Below the pieces are notes generated by a model. It was not told where the DNA came from. It saw only the letters and a program-made list of their open reading frames with translations, and did no database searches. Shown here in pieces: positions 51,487 through 60,794 of a DNA stretch of 64,000 nucleotides. This stretch comes from Streptomyces coffeae (GTDB lineage: Bacteria; Actinomycetota; Actinomycetes; Streptomycetales; Streptomycetaceae). Each line of letters opens with the position of its first letter. Position 1 is the first letter of the stretch. The stretch is from contig NZ_JAERRF010000004.1 in NCBI RefSeq assembly GCF_016741875.1, forward strand, positions 62,001 to 126,000, given 5' to 3'. The translations under genes were made by a program, and so were the position numbers.

Positions 51487-51514
51487 CCCCCAGCCAACGC
51501 TGGGAGGTGCCCCC
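51487..51514 (-). repeat. Intergenic copy of the palindromic repeat found in metN
   Basis: CCCCCAGCCAACGCTGGGAG followed by GTGCCCCC. The reverse complement of 20337-20368 differs at only three or four positions. Here it lies between the EF-G-like stop and the next gene, and CCCAGC/GCTGGG forms the stem. Confidence 0.75.
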
Positions 51515-51626
51515 GGCCGCGTTGTCGGAGTCGCCCGAGTACGCCCAGTACGAGGGCGATCCTCCGCCTTGCGCCGCACGGCACCAGACGCCGCGGGCTG
51601 CTCCTCAAAGACCCACCGGACAGGAC

Positions 51627-53834
51627 CTACGCGTCCGCGTATGCCCCTTCGCGGATCCGTTCGGCCAGCTGCTGCGGCATCGCCTCGTGCCGGGCGTAGG
51701 AGCGGCTGAACCGCCCGGTGCCGTGCGACAGCGAGCGCAGATCGACGGCGTACCGCCCGATCTCGATCTCCGGCACATCCGCCTTGATCAAGGTCTGGCC
51801 GCCGCCCGACTGCTCGGTGCCCACCACCCGGCCGCGGCGGCCGGACAGATCGCTCATCACCGCGCCCACATAGTCGTCGGAGACCAGGACCGACACCTCG
51901 ACCACCGGTTCCAGCAGATCGATCCGGGCGTCGGCGGCCGCCTCGCGCAGCGCGAGCGCGCCCGCCGTCTGGAACGCGGCGTCCGAGGAGTCCACCGAGT
52001 GCGCCTTGCCGTCCAGCAGCGTGATCCGCACATCGACCAGGGGGTAGCCCGCGGCGACGCCGCGCGACGCCTGGCTGCGCACCCCCTTCTCGACGGACGG
52101 GATGAACTGCCGCGGTACGGCCCCGCCGACGACCTTGTCCACGAACTCGATGCCCGAGCCGCCCGGCAGCGGCTCCACCTCGATCTCGCAGATCGCGTAC
52201 TGGCCGTGTCCGCCGGACTGTTTGACATGCCGTCCGCGCCCGCCGGCCTTGCCGCGGAAGGTCTCCCGCAGCGAGACCTTGTACGGCACCGCGTCCACCT
52301 GTACGCCGTACCGGCTGCGCAGCCGCTCCAGCGCGACGTCCGTATGGGCCTCGCCCAGACACCACAGCACCACCTGGTGGGTGTCCGGATTCTGCTCGAG
52401 ACGCATCGTCGGATCCTCGGCGACCAGCCGGGACAGCCCCAGCGACAGCTTGTCCTCGTCCGGTTTGCTGTGCGCCTGGATGGCGACGGGCAGCAGCGGA
52501 TCGGGCATCTCCCACGGCGCCATGAGCAGCGGGTCGTCCTTGGCGGACAGGGTGTCGCCGGTCTCGGCGCGGGTCAGCTTGGCCACACAGGCCAGATCGC
52601 CCGCGATGGCCTGGGGGAGCATCCGCTGCTGCTTGCCGAACGGCGAGGAGAGGGCGCCCACCCGCTCGTCCACGTCGTGGTCCTCATGGCCGCGGTCCTC
52701 CAGGCCGTGCCCGGACACATGCACCGTCTCGTCCGGGCGCAGTGTCCCGGAGAAGACCCGTACCAGGGAGATCCTGCCGACGTACGGATCGGAGGAGGTC
52801 TTGACGACCTCGGCGGCCAGCGGTCCGTCCGGATCGCAGGCGAGGGCCGGACGCGGAACGCCCTCGGGGGTGGTGACCTCGGGCGCCTCGCGCTCCAGCG
52901 GAGTGGGGAAGCCGCCGGTGATCAGCTCCAGCAGCTCGGTGGTGCCCAGGCCCTGCTTGGAGCCCTCGGCGGCCGGGGCCGCGGCCAGCACCGGGTGGAA
53001 GCTGCCGCGCGCGACGGCCTTCTCCAGGTCCTGGATGAGCGTCTTGACGTCGATCTCCTCACCGCCGAGATAGCGGTCCATCAGGGTCTCGTCCTCGCTC
53101 TCGGCGATGATCCCCTCGATGAGCCGGTTGCGGGCCTCCTCGATCAGCGGGAGCTGGTCCGGGCCGGGCGGCACCTCGGTCCTGACCCCCGAGGAGTAGT
53201 CGTAGACCCGCTGGGAGAGCAGCCCTGTCAGCCCGGTGACCGGGGCGTGGCCGTCCGGCGCCGGCTCGCCGCGCAGCGGCAGGTACAGCGGGAGCACCGC
53301 GTCCGGGTCGTCGCCGCCGAAGGACTCCCGGCACAGCTCGGTCATCTCCTCGAAGCTGGCGCGGGCGGCCTCCAGGTGTGTGATCACGATCGCGCGCGGC
53401 ATACCGACGGCCGCGCACTCGTCCCAGACCATCCGGGTCGCCCCGGTGATGCCCAGCGCGTCCTGGGCCGCGGAGACAACAAAAAGGGCCGCGTCCGCTG
53501 CCCGCAGACCGGCCCTGAGCTCCCCGACGAAATCGGCGTACCCCGGGGTGTCCAGGAGATTGATCTTCATCCCGCCCCATTCGACGGGGACCAGGGACAG
53601 CTGCACCGAGCGCTGCTGCCGGTGCTCGATCTCGTCATAGTCGGAAAGACAGCCGCCGTCCTCGACTCTGCCCGCCCGGTTGACCGCGCCCGTCGCCAGT
53701 GCGAGGGCTTCCACCAAGGTCGTCTTGCCCGTCCCACTGTGGCCGACCAGCACCACGTTCCTCAGGGAGCTGGGCCGGTCGGCCGCCATTGCCCTTCCGG
53801 CGGCCCCTGGGTGCGTATTCGTTTTGTCGCCCAT
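51627..53834 (-). CDS. EF-G-like translational GTPase (EF-G2 type)
   Basis: 735 residues, five EF-G domains. G1 LVGHSGTGKTTLVEAL (31-39), G3 LLDTPGYADFVGEL (95-102). The G4 guanine-specificity site, NKxD in true EF-G, reads THLE (152-155, AIVITHLEAARAS). Domain IV ends GHGQYAICEIEVEPLPGGSG and DKVVGGAVPRQFIPSVEKGV. This is the second, divergent EF-G paralogue of actinobacteria, not the essential fusA. ATG 53834 (MGDKTNTHPGAAGRAMAADR) has GGGAGG 8 nt upstream. Its role is undefined; nucleotide specificity may be altered. Confidence 0.88.
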   Translation of the reverse strand: MGDKTNTHPGAAGRAMAADRPSSLRNVVLVGHSGTGKTTLVEALALATGAVNRAGRVEDGGCLSDYDEIEHRQQRSVQLSLVPVEWGGMKINLLDTPGYADFVGELRAGLRAADAALFVVSAAQDALGITGATRMVWDECAAVGMPRAIVITHLEAARASFEEMTELCRESFGGDDPDAVLPLYLPLRGEPAPDGHAPVTGLTGLLSQRVYDYSSGVRTEVPPGPDQLPLIEEARNRLIEGIIAESEDETLMDRYLGGEEIDVKTLIQDLEKAVARGSFHPVLAAAPAAEGSKQGLGTTELLELITGGFPTPLEREAPEVTTPEGVPRPALACDPDGPLAAEVVKTSSDPYVGRISLVRVFSGTLRPDETVHVSGHGLEDRGHEDHDVDERVGALSSPFGKQQRMLPQAIAGDLACVAKLTRAETGDTLSAKDDPLLMAPWEMPDPLLPVAIQAHSKPDEDKLSLGLSRLVAEDPTMRLEQNPDTHQVVLWCLGEAHTDVALERLRSRYGVQVDAVPYKVSLRETFRGKAGGRGRHVKQSGGHGQYAICEIEVEPLPGGSGIEFVDKVVGGAVPRQFIPSVEKGVRSQASRGVAAGYPLVDVRITLLDGKAHSVDSSDAAFQTAGALALREAAADARIDLLEPVVEVSVLVSDDYVGAVMSDLSGRRGRVVGTEQSGGGQTLIKADVPEIEIGRYAVDLRSLSHGTGRFSRSYARHEAMPQQLAERIREGAYADA

Positions 53835-54040
53835 GTGTCTCGCCTCCCGGTCGACACCTCGCGATACTTCGAGCTTTCCACCGAGGTAACGGTGCGTCCA
53901 TACGTCACACATCCGGGCGTACCCCGGGCCCGGTGCGGGAGCCGTCCGACGGGTGCGCGGCGGCCCGTCAGGGCGTGGCTACGATGGGCGCGCCGGGGGC
54001 CGCTTGACCATCCGGCCCATTACGACCCACCGGGAAGGCC

Positions 54041-54709
54041 ATGCTGAACAAGTACGCGCGTGCATTCTTCACGCGTGTTCTCACACCGTTCGCCGCCCTG
54101 CTCATCCGTCTCGGGGTCAGCCCAGACGCGGTGACCCTCGTCGGAACGGGTGGTGTGATCACGGGCGCACTGGTCTTCTACCCCCGGGGGGAGTTCTTCT
54201 GGGGGACGGTGGTCATCACCCTCTTCGTCTTCTCGGATCTGATCGACGGCAATATGGCCCGGCAGTTGGGCCGCTCCAGCCGCTGGGGCGCGTTCCTGGA
54301 CTCCACCCTCGACCGGGTCGCCGACGGCGCGATCTTCGGCGGCCTGGCGTTGTGGTACGCCGGGAAGGGCGACGACAATGTGCTGTGTGCGGTGACGATC
54401 TTCTGTCTCGCCAGCGGCCAGGTGGTCTCGTACACCAAGGCGCGCGGCGAGAGCATTGGCCTGCCCGTGAACGTCAACGGGCTGGTGGAGCGTGCCGAGC
54501 GGCTGGTGATCTCGCTGGTCGCCTGCGGCTTCTCCGGACTGCACAAGTTCGGGGTGCCGCATATCGACATCCTGCTGCCGATCGCGCTGTGGATCGTCGC
54601 CGTGGGCAGCGCGGTGACCCTGGTGCAGCGGGTGGTGACGGTGCGCCGCGAGGCCGCCGAGGCGGACGCGGAGGAGCCGACGGTACCCCAGGGGGGCGAG
54701 GCCCGGTGA
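54041..54709 (+). CDS. pgsA: CDP-alcohol phosphatidyltransferase, probable phosphatidylinositol-phosphate synthase
   Basis: 222 residues. The CDP-OH-P signature is complete: DGNMARQLGRSSRWGAFLDS followed by TLD (DG-x2-AR-x8-G-x3-D-x3-D). Around it are five to six helices (AVTLVGTGGVITGALVFYP; WGTVVITLFVFSDLI; ILLPIALWIVAVGSAVTLVQ). It makes phosphatidylinositol phosphate from CDP-diacylglycerol, the precursor of the mannosides built by the next genes. ATG 54041 with GGGAAGG upstream. Overlaps patA by 4 nt. Divergent from the EF-G-like gene. Confidence 0.9.
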   Translation: MLNKYARAFFTRVLTPFAALLIRLGVSPDAVTLVGTGGVITGALVFYPRGEFFWGTVVITLFVFSDLIDGNMARQLGRSSRWGAFLDSTLDRVADGAIFGGLALWYAGKGDDNVLCAVTIFCLASGQVVSYTKARGESIGLPVNVNGLVERAERLVISLVACGFSGLHKFGVPHIDILLPIALWIVAVGSAVTLVQRVVTVRREAAEADAEEPTVPQGGEAR

Positions 54710-55662
54710 AGGACCGGCTGACCGACGCGCTCTACGGGCTGGGCTGGAGCACGGTCAAGAAGCTGCCCGAACCGGTCGCCAAGGGGCTCGGACAGCGCAT
54801 AGCCGATCAGGCGTGGAAGCGGCGCGGCAAGGGCGTACTGCGGCTGGAGGCCAATCTGGCCCGGGTCGTACCCGAGGCCTCCGCGCGGCGGCTCGCGGAG
54901 CTGTCCCGCGCCGGGATGCGCTCCTACATGCGCTACTGGATGGAGTCCTTCCGGCTTCCGGCCTGGAGCCCGGAGCGGATCCGCACCGGCTTCGACATCG
55001 AGGACGTGCACCATCTGACGGATGGGCTGGCCGGCGGCCGGGGCGTGGTCCTCGCCCTGCCTCATATGGCCAACTACGACCTCGCCGGGGCCTGGGTCAC
55101 CACCCGGCTCGGCGTGCCCTTCACCACCGTCGCCGAGCGGCTGAAGCCGGAGGCGCTGTACGACCGCTTCGTGGCCTACCGCGAGGGCCTGGGCATGGAG
55201 GTGCTGCCCCACCAGGGCGGCAGCGCCTTCGGAACGCTGGCGCGGCGACTGCGCGCGGGCGGTCTGGTGTGCCTGGTCGCCGACCGCGACCTGTCCGCCT
55301 CGGGCGTGGAGGTCGAGTTCTTCGGCGAGCGGGCCAAGATGCCGGCCGGGCCCGCCCGGCTGGCGGCCCAGACCGGCGCCCTGCTGCTGCCGGTCACCCT
55401 GTGGTACGACACGACCCCGGTCATGCGGGGGAGAGTGCACCCGCCGGTCGAGGTGCCCGCGTCCGGCACCCGCGACGAACAGGTCGCCGCGATGACCCAG
55501 GAGGTCGCCGACGCCTTCGCGGCGGGGATCGCCGAGCACCCCGAGGACTGGCATATGCTCCAGCGCCTGTGGCTCGCGGACCTGGAGCCGCGACCGGCGG
55601 CCGGTGCGGCCGCCCGCCCGGTGACGGGGGCCTCCGACGGCTCCGGAACGGAGAAACCGTGA
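54706..55662 (+). CDS. patA: Phosphatidylinositol mannoside acyltransferase
   Basis: 318 residues, LpxL/HtrB-type acyltransferase that acylates the 6-position of mannose in PIM. Catalytic H-x4-D: GVVLALPHMANYDLAGAW (His120, Asp125). Other segments: VLPHQGGSAFGTLARRLRAG, LVADRDLSASGVEVEFFGER. GTG start overlaps pgsA (GTGA), the stop overlaps pimA (GTGA). A cytoplasmic-side membrane-associated enzyme. Naming relies on context between PIP synthase and PimA. Confidence 0.88.
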   Translation: MKDRLTDALYGLGWSTVKKLPEPVAKGLGQRIADQAWKRRGKGVLRLEANLARVVPEASARRLAELSRAGMRSYMRYWMESFRLPAWSPERIRTGFDIEDVHHLTDGLAGGRGVVLALPHMANYDLAGAWVTTRLGVPFTTVAERLKPEALYDRFVAYREGLGMEVLPHQGGSAFGTLARRLRAGGLVCLVADRDLSASGVEVEFFGERAKMPAGPARLAAQTGALLLPVTLWYDTTPVMRGRVHPPVEVPASGTRDEQVAAMTQEVADAFAAGIAEHPEDWHMLQRLWLADLEPRPAAGAAARPVTGASDGSGTEKP

Positions 55663-56819
55663 GGATCGGCATCGTCTGCCCGTACTCCTGGGACGTTCCG
55701 GGAGGCGTGCAGTTCCACATCCGCGATCTGGCCGATCACCTGATCCGGCGCGGCCACCAGGTCTCGGTGCTGGCCCCCGCGGACGACGAGACCCCGCTGC
55801 CGCCCTATGTCGTCTCCGCCGGACGCGCCGTGCCGGTGCCGTACAACGGCTCGGTGGCCCGGCTCAACTTCGGCTTCCTGTCCGCCGCGCGGGTGCGTCG
55901 CTGGCTGCACGACGGGGCCTTCGACGTCATCCACATCCACGAGCCGACCTCGCCCTCGCTCGGCCTGCTCGCCTGCTGGGCGGCGCAGGGACCCATCGTC
56001 GCCACCTTCCACACCTCCAACCCCCGCTCCCGCGCCATGATCGCCGCGTATCCGATTCTCCAGCCCGCGCTGGAGAAGATCAGGGCGCGGATCGCGGTGA
56101 GCGAGTACGCCCGGCGCACGCTGGTCGAGCATCTGGGCGGCGACGCGGTGGTCATCCCCAACGGTGTCGACGTGGACTTCTTCGCCGACGCCGAGCCCAA
56201 GGAGGAATGGCGGGGGGACACGATCGGGTTCATCGGCCGGATCGACGAGCCCCGCAAGGGCCTTCCGGTGCTGATGCGCGCACTGCCGAAGATCTTCGAA
56301 GCGCGGCCGGGGGCCCGGCTGCTCGTCGCCGGGCGCGGCGACGAGAAGGAGGCGGTCGCGGGGCTTCCGGCGGAGATGCGGGAGCGCGTGGAGTTCCTGG
56401 GCATGGTCAGCGACGAGGACAAGGCGCGGCTGCTGCGCAGCGTCGATGTCTACATCGCGCCCAACACCGGCGGTGAGAGCTTCGGGATCATCCTGGTCGA
56501 GGCGATGTCGGCCGGGGCCGCGGTCCTGGCCAGCGACCTGGACGCGTTCGCGCAGGTCCTGGACGGGGGAGCGGCGGGAGAGCTGTTCGCGGGCGGGGAC
56601 GCCGACGCACTCGCCACGGCCGCCGTACGGCTGCTGGAGAACCCGGAGCGGGTGGCCGAGCTGCGGGAACGGGGCCGCCGCCATGTCCGCCGCTTCGACT
56701 GGTCCACCGTCGGCGCGGACATCCTCGCGGTGTACGAGACGGTCACCGACGGAGCGGCCTCCGTAGGCGCCGACGACCGCGCGGGCCTCCGCGCGCGACT
56801 GGGCTTCGCCCGCGACTAG
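55659..56819 (+). CDS. pimA: Phosphatidylinositol alpha-mannosyltransferase
   Basis: 386 residues, GT4 glycosyltransferase (GT-B fold) that puts the first mannose on phosphatidylinositol from GDP-mannose. N-terminal acceptor domain: RIGIVCPYSWDVPGGVQFHI, HIHEPTSPSLGLL. C-terminal donor domain: TIGFIGRIDEPRKGLPVLMR and GGESFGIILVEAMSAGAAVL (E-x7-E motif). GTG 55659 overlaps the patA stop. Third gene of the pgsA-patA-pimA unit. Confidence 0.92.
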   Translation: MRIGIVCPYSWDVPGGVQFHIRDLADHLIRRGHQVSVLAPADDETPLPPYVVSAGRAVPVPYNGSVARLNFGFLSAARVRRWLHDGAFDVIHIHEPTSPSLGLLACWAAQGPIVATFHTSNPRSRAMIAAYPILQPALEKIRARIAVSEYARRTLVEHLGGDAVVIPNGVDVDFFADAEPKEEWRGDTIGFIGRIDEPRKGLPVLMRALPKIFEARPGARLLVAGRGDEKEAVAGLPAEMRERVEFLGMVSDEDKARLLRSVDVYIAPNTGGESFGIILVEAMSAGAAVLASDLDAFAQVLDGGAAGELFAGGDADALATAAVRLLENPERVAELRERGRRHVRRFDWSTVGADILAVYETVTDGAASVGADDRAGLRARLGFARD

Positions 56820-56878
56820 GCCGGCCTAGGGTCCGTGGCCCGCGGCGGCTGGGACGTCGGGCGGCGGGGGACAGACGG

Positions 56879-56884
56879 TAGCGT
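56879..56884 (+). promoter_or_regulatory. -10 element for a leaderless LemA-like transcript
   Basis: TAGCGT ends 8 bp before GTG 56893 with no ribosome site in between; leaderless start suspected. Confidence 0.4.
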
Positions 56885-56892
56885 GGCGCGCC

Positions 56893-57435
56893 GTGAGCAC
56901 ATTGATCTGGATCGCGGTCGCCATGGTCGTCATCGCCGTCTACCTGAGCTGGACCGCGGGACGTCTCGACCGGCTGCACAGTCGGCTGGACGCGGCACGG
57001 GCGGCCCTGGACGCGCAGTTGCTGCGCCGCGCCTCGGTCGCCCAGGAGCTGGCCACCGCCGGAGTGCTCGACCCCGCCGCCTCGATGGTGCTGTACCAGG
57101 CCGCCCACGCTGCCCGGCAGTCGGAAGAGGAGCACCGGGAGGTCGCCGAGAGCGAGTTGAGCCAGGCGCTGCGGGCCGTCTTCGAGGAGAGCGCGACGGT
57201 CGACGCGGTACGGGGGGCGCCGGGCGGCGAGGAGGCGCTGGGGGAGCTGACCGAGGCGGTGCGGCGGGTGCCGATGGCCCGGCGGTTCCACAACGACGCG
57301 GTGCGCGCGGCCAGGGCGCTGCGCCGCCATCGCACGGTGCGCTGGTTCCGGCTGGCCGGTCACGCCCCGTTCCCGCTGGCCTTCGAGATGGACGACGAGC
57401 CGCCGTCCGCCCTCGCCGCCCGCTCCGGACACTGA
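56893..57435 (+). CDS. LemA-like membrane-anchored protein
   Basis: 180 residues. One N-terminal helix (LIWIAVAMVVIAVYLSW), then long amphipathic helices (TAGRLDRLHSRLDAARAALD; QLLRRASVAQELATAGVLDP; EEHREVAESELSQALRAVFE), and RVPMARRFHNDAVRAARALR matching the conserved tail of LemA-type proteins, though more divergent. 73 nt after pimA, perhaps with its own promoter. Function unknown; LemA proteins are often membrane-shape or signalling scaffolds. Confidence 0.72.
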   Translation: MSTLIWIAVAMVVIAVYLSWTAGRLDRLHSRLDAARAALDAQLLRRASVAQELATAGVLDPAASMVLYQAAHAARQSEEEHREVAESELSQALRAVFEESATVDAVRGAPGGEEALGELTEAVRRVPMARRFHNDAVRAARALRRHRTVRWFRLAGHAPFPLAFEMDDEPPSALAARSGH

Positions 57436-57665
57436 CCCGGCCCGCCGTCCCGGCCGCCGGTGCCGTCGATGCGCTGACTCCGGATGTGGCCGCCTTCGAG
57501 CCACCGGCCGTCGATTGGCCCTTGCCGGGCGCGGTGCCCAGCCGGTTTTGTCATCCCTGTAGCACAGGCGCCGTCGACCTGGACCGAATGGCCGGGTCAT
57601 GAACGGGTATCGAACGGCCCTACGATGGGCTCATCGCACTTTTCATCATCGAGTGAGGTCAAACC

Positions 57666-58586
57666 GTGTCCAGCACGCCCGCCAGCACGTCCACTTCCGA
57701 GACTCCCGCGACCGGCACCGCCCGCGTCAAGCGCGGTATGGCCGAGCAGCTCAAGGGTGGCGTGATCATGGACGTCGTCACCCCGGAGGAAGCCAAGATC
57801 GCCGAGGACGCCGGTGCCGTCGCGGTCATGGCCCTCGAGCGGGTTCCGGCCGATATCCGCAAGGACGGCGGAGTGGCCCGGATGTCCGACCCGGACATGA
57901 TCGACGGGATCATCAACGCGGTCTCCATCCCGGTCATGGCCAAGTCCCGGATCGGCCACTTCGTCGAGGCCCAGGTGCTCCAGGCCCTCGGCGTCGACTA
58001 CATCGACGAGTCCGAGGTCCTCACCCCGGCCGACGAGGTCAACCACAGCGACAAGTGGTCCTTCACCACGCCGTTCGTCTGCGGTGCCACCAACCTGGGC
58101 GAGGCCCTGCGCCGGATCGCCGAGGGAGCGGCCATGATCCGCTCCAAGGGCGAGGCCGGCACCGGCAACGTGGTCGAGGCCGTGCGCCACCTGCGTCAGA
58201 TCAAGGGCGAGATCGCCCGGCTGCGCGGCCTGGACAACCATGAGCTCTACGCGGCGGCCAAGGAGCTGCGCGCCCCGTACGAGCTGGTCCAGGAGGTCGC
58301 CGCGGTCGGCAAGCTGCCGGTCGTGCTGTTCTCCGCGGGCGGTGTGGCCACCCCGGCCGACGCCGCGCTGATGCGCCAGCTCGGCGCGGAGGGCGTGTTC
58401 GTCGGCTCCGGCATCTTCAAGTCCGGCGACCCGGCCAAGCGCGCCGCCGCGATCGTGAAGGCCACCACCTTCTACGACGACCCGAAGGTCGTCGCGGATG
58501 TGTCCCGCAACCTCGGTGAGGCCATGGTCGGCATCAACTGCGACACCCTCCCCGAGAGCGAGCGTTACGCCCAGCGCGGCTGGTAA
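57666..58586 (+). CDS. pdxS: Pyridoxal 5'-phosphate synthase, synthase subunit
   Basis: 306 residues, the DXP-independent PLP synthase that builds PLP from ribose 5-phosphate, glyceraldehyde 3-phosphate and ammonia. TIM-barrel motifs: [40 protein letters not shown] (catalytic Lys), [72 protein letters not shown]. The first 20 residues are a variable Ser/Thr/Ala tail. GTG 57666 has GAGG 8-9 nt upstream; TACGAT at 57621 is a possible -10. No PdxR-type regulator is adjacent. Followed by a hairpin, then pdxT. Confidence 0.96.
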   Translation: MSSTPASTSTSETPATGTARVKRGMAEQLKGGVIMDVVTPEEAKIAEDAGAVAVMALERVPADIRKDGGVARMSDPDMIDGIINAVSIPVMAKSRIGHFVEAQVLQALGVDYIDESEVLTPADEVNHSDKWSFTTPFVCGATNLGEALRRIAEGAAMIRSKGEAGTGNVVEAVRHLRQIKGEIARLRGLDNHELYAAAKELRAPYELVQEVAAVGKLPVVLFSAGGVATPADAALMRQLGAEGVFVGSGIFKSGDPAKRAAAIVKATTFYDDPKVVADVSRNLGEAMVGINCDTLPESERYAQRGW

Positions 58587-58619
58587 CCCGGCTGGTCATC
58601 ACCGCACCGGCACCACCCG

Positions 58620-58649
58620 GCACCACGCGTCCCGGCGGACGCGTGGTGC
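58620..58649 (+). terminator. Perfect hairpin between pdxS and pdxT
   Basis: GCACCACGCGTCC (58620-58632) and GGACGCGTGGTGC (58637-58649): 13 perfect pairs with loop CGGC. Located 34 nt after the pdxS stop and 28 nt before the pdxT start; either a partial terminator between the two subunit genes or a stabiliser of the upstream message. Confidence 0.7.
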
Positions 58650-58677
58650 CCCTGACGTCCCGAGAGGTCTTCGCTCC

Positions 58678-59322
58678 GTGTCTTCCTCGACTCCCGCGTC
58701 CGCGCCGTCGGCGCCGTCCACGGCCGATGACGCCCCCGTGATCGGCGTGCTCGCCCTCCAGGGCGACGTCCGTGAACATCTCGCCGCGCTCGCCGCGGCC
58801 GGGGCCCCGGCCCGGCCCGTCCGCCGTCCCGAGGAGCTCGCCGAGGTCGCCGGACTGGTGATCCCCGGCGGCGAGTCGACCACCATGTCCAAGCTGGCGG
58901 TGATCTTCGGGCTGCTGGAGCCGCTGCGCGAGCGGGTGCGCGCGGGAATGCCGGTGTACGGCACCTGCGCGGGCATGATCATGGTCGCGGACAAGATCCT
59001 CGACGGTCGTGACGACCAGGAGACCATCGGCGGTATCGACATGATCGTCCGCCGTAATGCCTTCGGCCGTCAGAACGAGTCCTTCGAGGCCGGGATCGAG
59101 GTCAAGGGCATCGACGGCGGCCCGGTCGAGGGTGTCTTCATCCGCGCGCCGTGGGTGGAGTCCGTGGGTGCCGCCGCCGAGGTGCTGGCGACGTTCGACG
59201 GCCATACCGTCGCGGTCCGCCAGGACCATGTGCTGGCGACGTCCTTCCACCCCGAGCTGACCGGTGACCACCGCGTCCACGCGCTCTTCGTGGAGATGGT
59301 GCGGCAGTCTGCGCAGACCTGA
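58678..59322 (+). CDS. pdxT: Pyridoxal 5'-phosphate synthase, glutaminase subunit
   Basis: 214 residues. Class I glutaminase partner of Pdx[57 protein letters not shown] (nucleophile Cys), [20 protein letters not shown] (His, Glu). The first 20 residues ([19 protein letters not shown]) are an unusual Ser/Ala extension; GTG 58738 would remove them but has no ribosome site. GTG 58678 has AGAGG 10 nt upstream. Confidence 0.95.
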   Translation: MSSSTPASAPSAPSTADDAPVIGVLALQGDVREHLAALAAAGAPARPVRRPEELAEVAGLVIPGGESTTMSKLAVIFGLLEPLRERVRAGMPVYGTCAGMIMVADKILDGRDDQETIGGIDMIVRRNAFGRQNESFEAGIEVKGIDGGPVEGVFIRAPWVESVGAAAEVLATFDGHTVAVRQDHVLATSFHPELTGDHRVHALFVEMVRQSAQT

Positions 59323-59379
59323 GCCCGGTAGGATCGCAGGCGTTCGTACAGCACTGGGTTACGCGAAGGAGACAGGCGG

Positions 59380-60132
59380 ATGTCCGGCCACTCTAAATGG
59401 GCTACGACGAAGCACAAGAAGGCCGTGATCGATGCCAAGCGCGGCAAGCTCTTCGCGAAGCTGATCAAGAACATCGAGGTTGCGGCCCGGACCGGCGGTG
59501 CTGACCCGGACGGAAACCCGACGCTCTTCGACGCCATCCAGAAGGCCAAGAAGAGTTCCGTTCCGAACAAGAACATCGACAGCGCGGTCAAGCGCGGTGC
59601 CGGACTGGAAGCGGGCGGCGCCGACTACGAGACGATCATGTACGAGGGCTACGGTCCGAACGGTGTCGCGGTGCTCATCGAGTGCCTCACCGACAACCGC
59701 AACCGCGCCGCCTCCGACGTCCGCGTCGCGATGACCCGCAACGGCGGTTCGATGGCCGACCCGGGTTCGGTCTCCTACCTGTTCAACCGCAAGGGCGTGG
59801 TGATCGTCCCCAAGGGCGAGCTGAGCGAGGACGACGTGCTCGGCGCGGTCCTGGACGCGGGCGCCGAGGAGGTCAACGACCTCGGTGAGTCCTTCGAGGT
59901 CATCAGCGAGGCCACCGACCTGGTCGCGGTCCGCAGCGCGCTCCAGGAGCAGGACATCGACTACGACTCGGCCGAGGCCAACTTCGTGCCCACCATGCAG
60001 GTGCAGCTCGAAGAGGACGGCGCGCGCAAGATCTTCAAGCTGATCGACGCGCTCGAGGACAGCGACGACGTGCAGAACGTCTTCGCCAACTTCGATGTCT
60101 CCGACGAGGTCATGGCCAGCGTGGACGCCTGA
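59380..60132 (+). CDS. yebC: YebC/PmpR-family regulator
   Basis: 250 residues, full family length. [80 protein letters not shown]. Members act as transcription regulators or translation factors that relieve poly-proline stalling. In many bacteria the gene precedes ruvCAB, as here. ATG 59380 follows GAAGGAGACAGGCGG. TAGGAT at 59329-59334 could be its -10. Confidence 0.95.
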   Translation: MSGHSKWATTKHKKAVIDAKRGKLFAKLIKNIEVAARTGGADPDGNPTLFDAIQKAKKSSVPNKNIDSAVKRGAGLEAGGADYETIMYEGYGPNGVAVLIECLTDNRNRAASDVRVAMTRNGGSMADPGSVSYLFNRKGVVIVPKGELSEDDVLGAVLDAGAEEVNDLGESFEVISEATDLVAVRSALQEQDIDYDSAEANFVPTMQVQLEEDGARKIFKLIDALEDSDDVQNVFANFDVSDEVMASVDA

Positions 60133-60158
60133 GGGCCCATCAGTACACGCGAATTGGG

Positions 60159-60189
60159 CGGGTCGGCGGGGACACACCCCACCGGCCCG
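60159..60189 (+). terminator. Terminator after yebC
   Basis: CGGGTCGGCGGGG (60159-60171) pairs with CCCCACCGGCCCG (60177-60189): 11 Watson-Crick pairs, one G-U, one mismatch, loop ACACA. Separates yebC from ruvC. Confidence 0.7.
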
Positions 60190-60260
60190 TCGGCGTTGTC
60201 GGTGGCAGCCGCTAGCCTGCGTCAGCAGCTGATCGAAGCGGCGGTGAGGGGAGGAGCGTC

Positions 60261-60794
60261 GTGCGGGTGCTGGGCGTGGACCCGGGGCTGACCCGGTGCG
60301 GCATCGGCGTGGTCGAGGGGGTCGCGGGCCGTCCGCTGCGGATGCTGGGCGTCGGCGTCGTGCGCAGCCCCGCGGACAGCGAGATCGCCGACCGCCTCGT
60401 CCTGATCGAGCGCGGCATCGAGGAGTGGCTCGACGCCCACCGGCCCGAATGCGTCGCCGTGGAGCGGGTGTTCAGCCAGCACAATGTGCGCACCGTCATG
60501 GGCACCGCACAGGCGAGCGCCGTCGCGATGCTCTGCGCGGCCCGCCGCGGGCTGCCGGTCGCGCTGCACACTCCCAGCGAGGTCAAGGCGGCCATCACCG
60601 GATCGGGACGGGCGGACAAGGCCCAAGTCGGCGCCATGGTCACCCGCCTGCTGCGGCTCGACGCACCCCCCAAGCCGGCCGACGCCGCCGACGCCCTGGC
60701 GCTCGCCATCTGCCACATCTGGCGGGCGCCCGCGGTCAACCGCCTCCAGCGGGCCGTCGCCGCCCACCGCACCACGAAAGGCCGTCTCCCATGA
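60261..60794 (+). CDS. ruvC: Crossover junction endodeoxyribonuclease RuvC
   Basis: 177 residues; dimeric resolvase that cuts Holliday junctions. Acidic active site: [20 protein letters not shown] (Asp7), [14 protein letters not shown] (Glu), and [17 protein letters not shown] (Asp pair). GTG 60261. The stop overlaps the ruvA ATG by 4 nt, so RuvC and RuvA translation is coupled. Confidence 0.96.
   Translation: MRVLGVDPGLTRCGIGVVEGVAGRPLRMLGVGVVRSPADSEIADRLVLIERGIEEWLDAHRPECVAVERVFSQHNVRTVMGTAQASAVAMLCAARRGLPVALHTPSEVKAAITGSGRADKAQVGAMVTRLLRLDAPPKPADAADALALAICHIWRAPAVNRLQRAVAAHRTTKGRLP

Noticed and set aside
50313..54047. 1244-codon open frame on the plus strand opposite the EF-G-like and membrane-protein genes
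   Set aside because: Antisense shadow with Arg/His-rich nonsense composition; the minus-strand EF-G-like gene is unambiguous.
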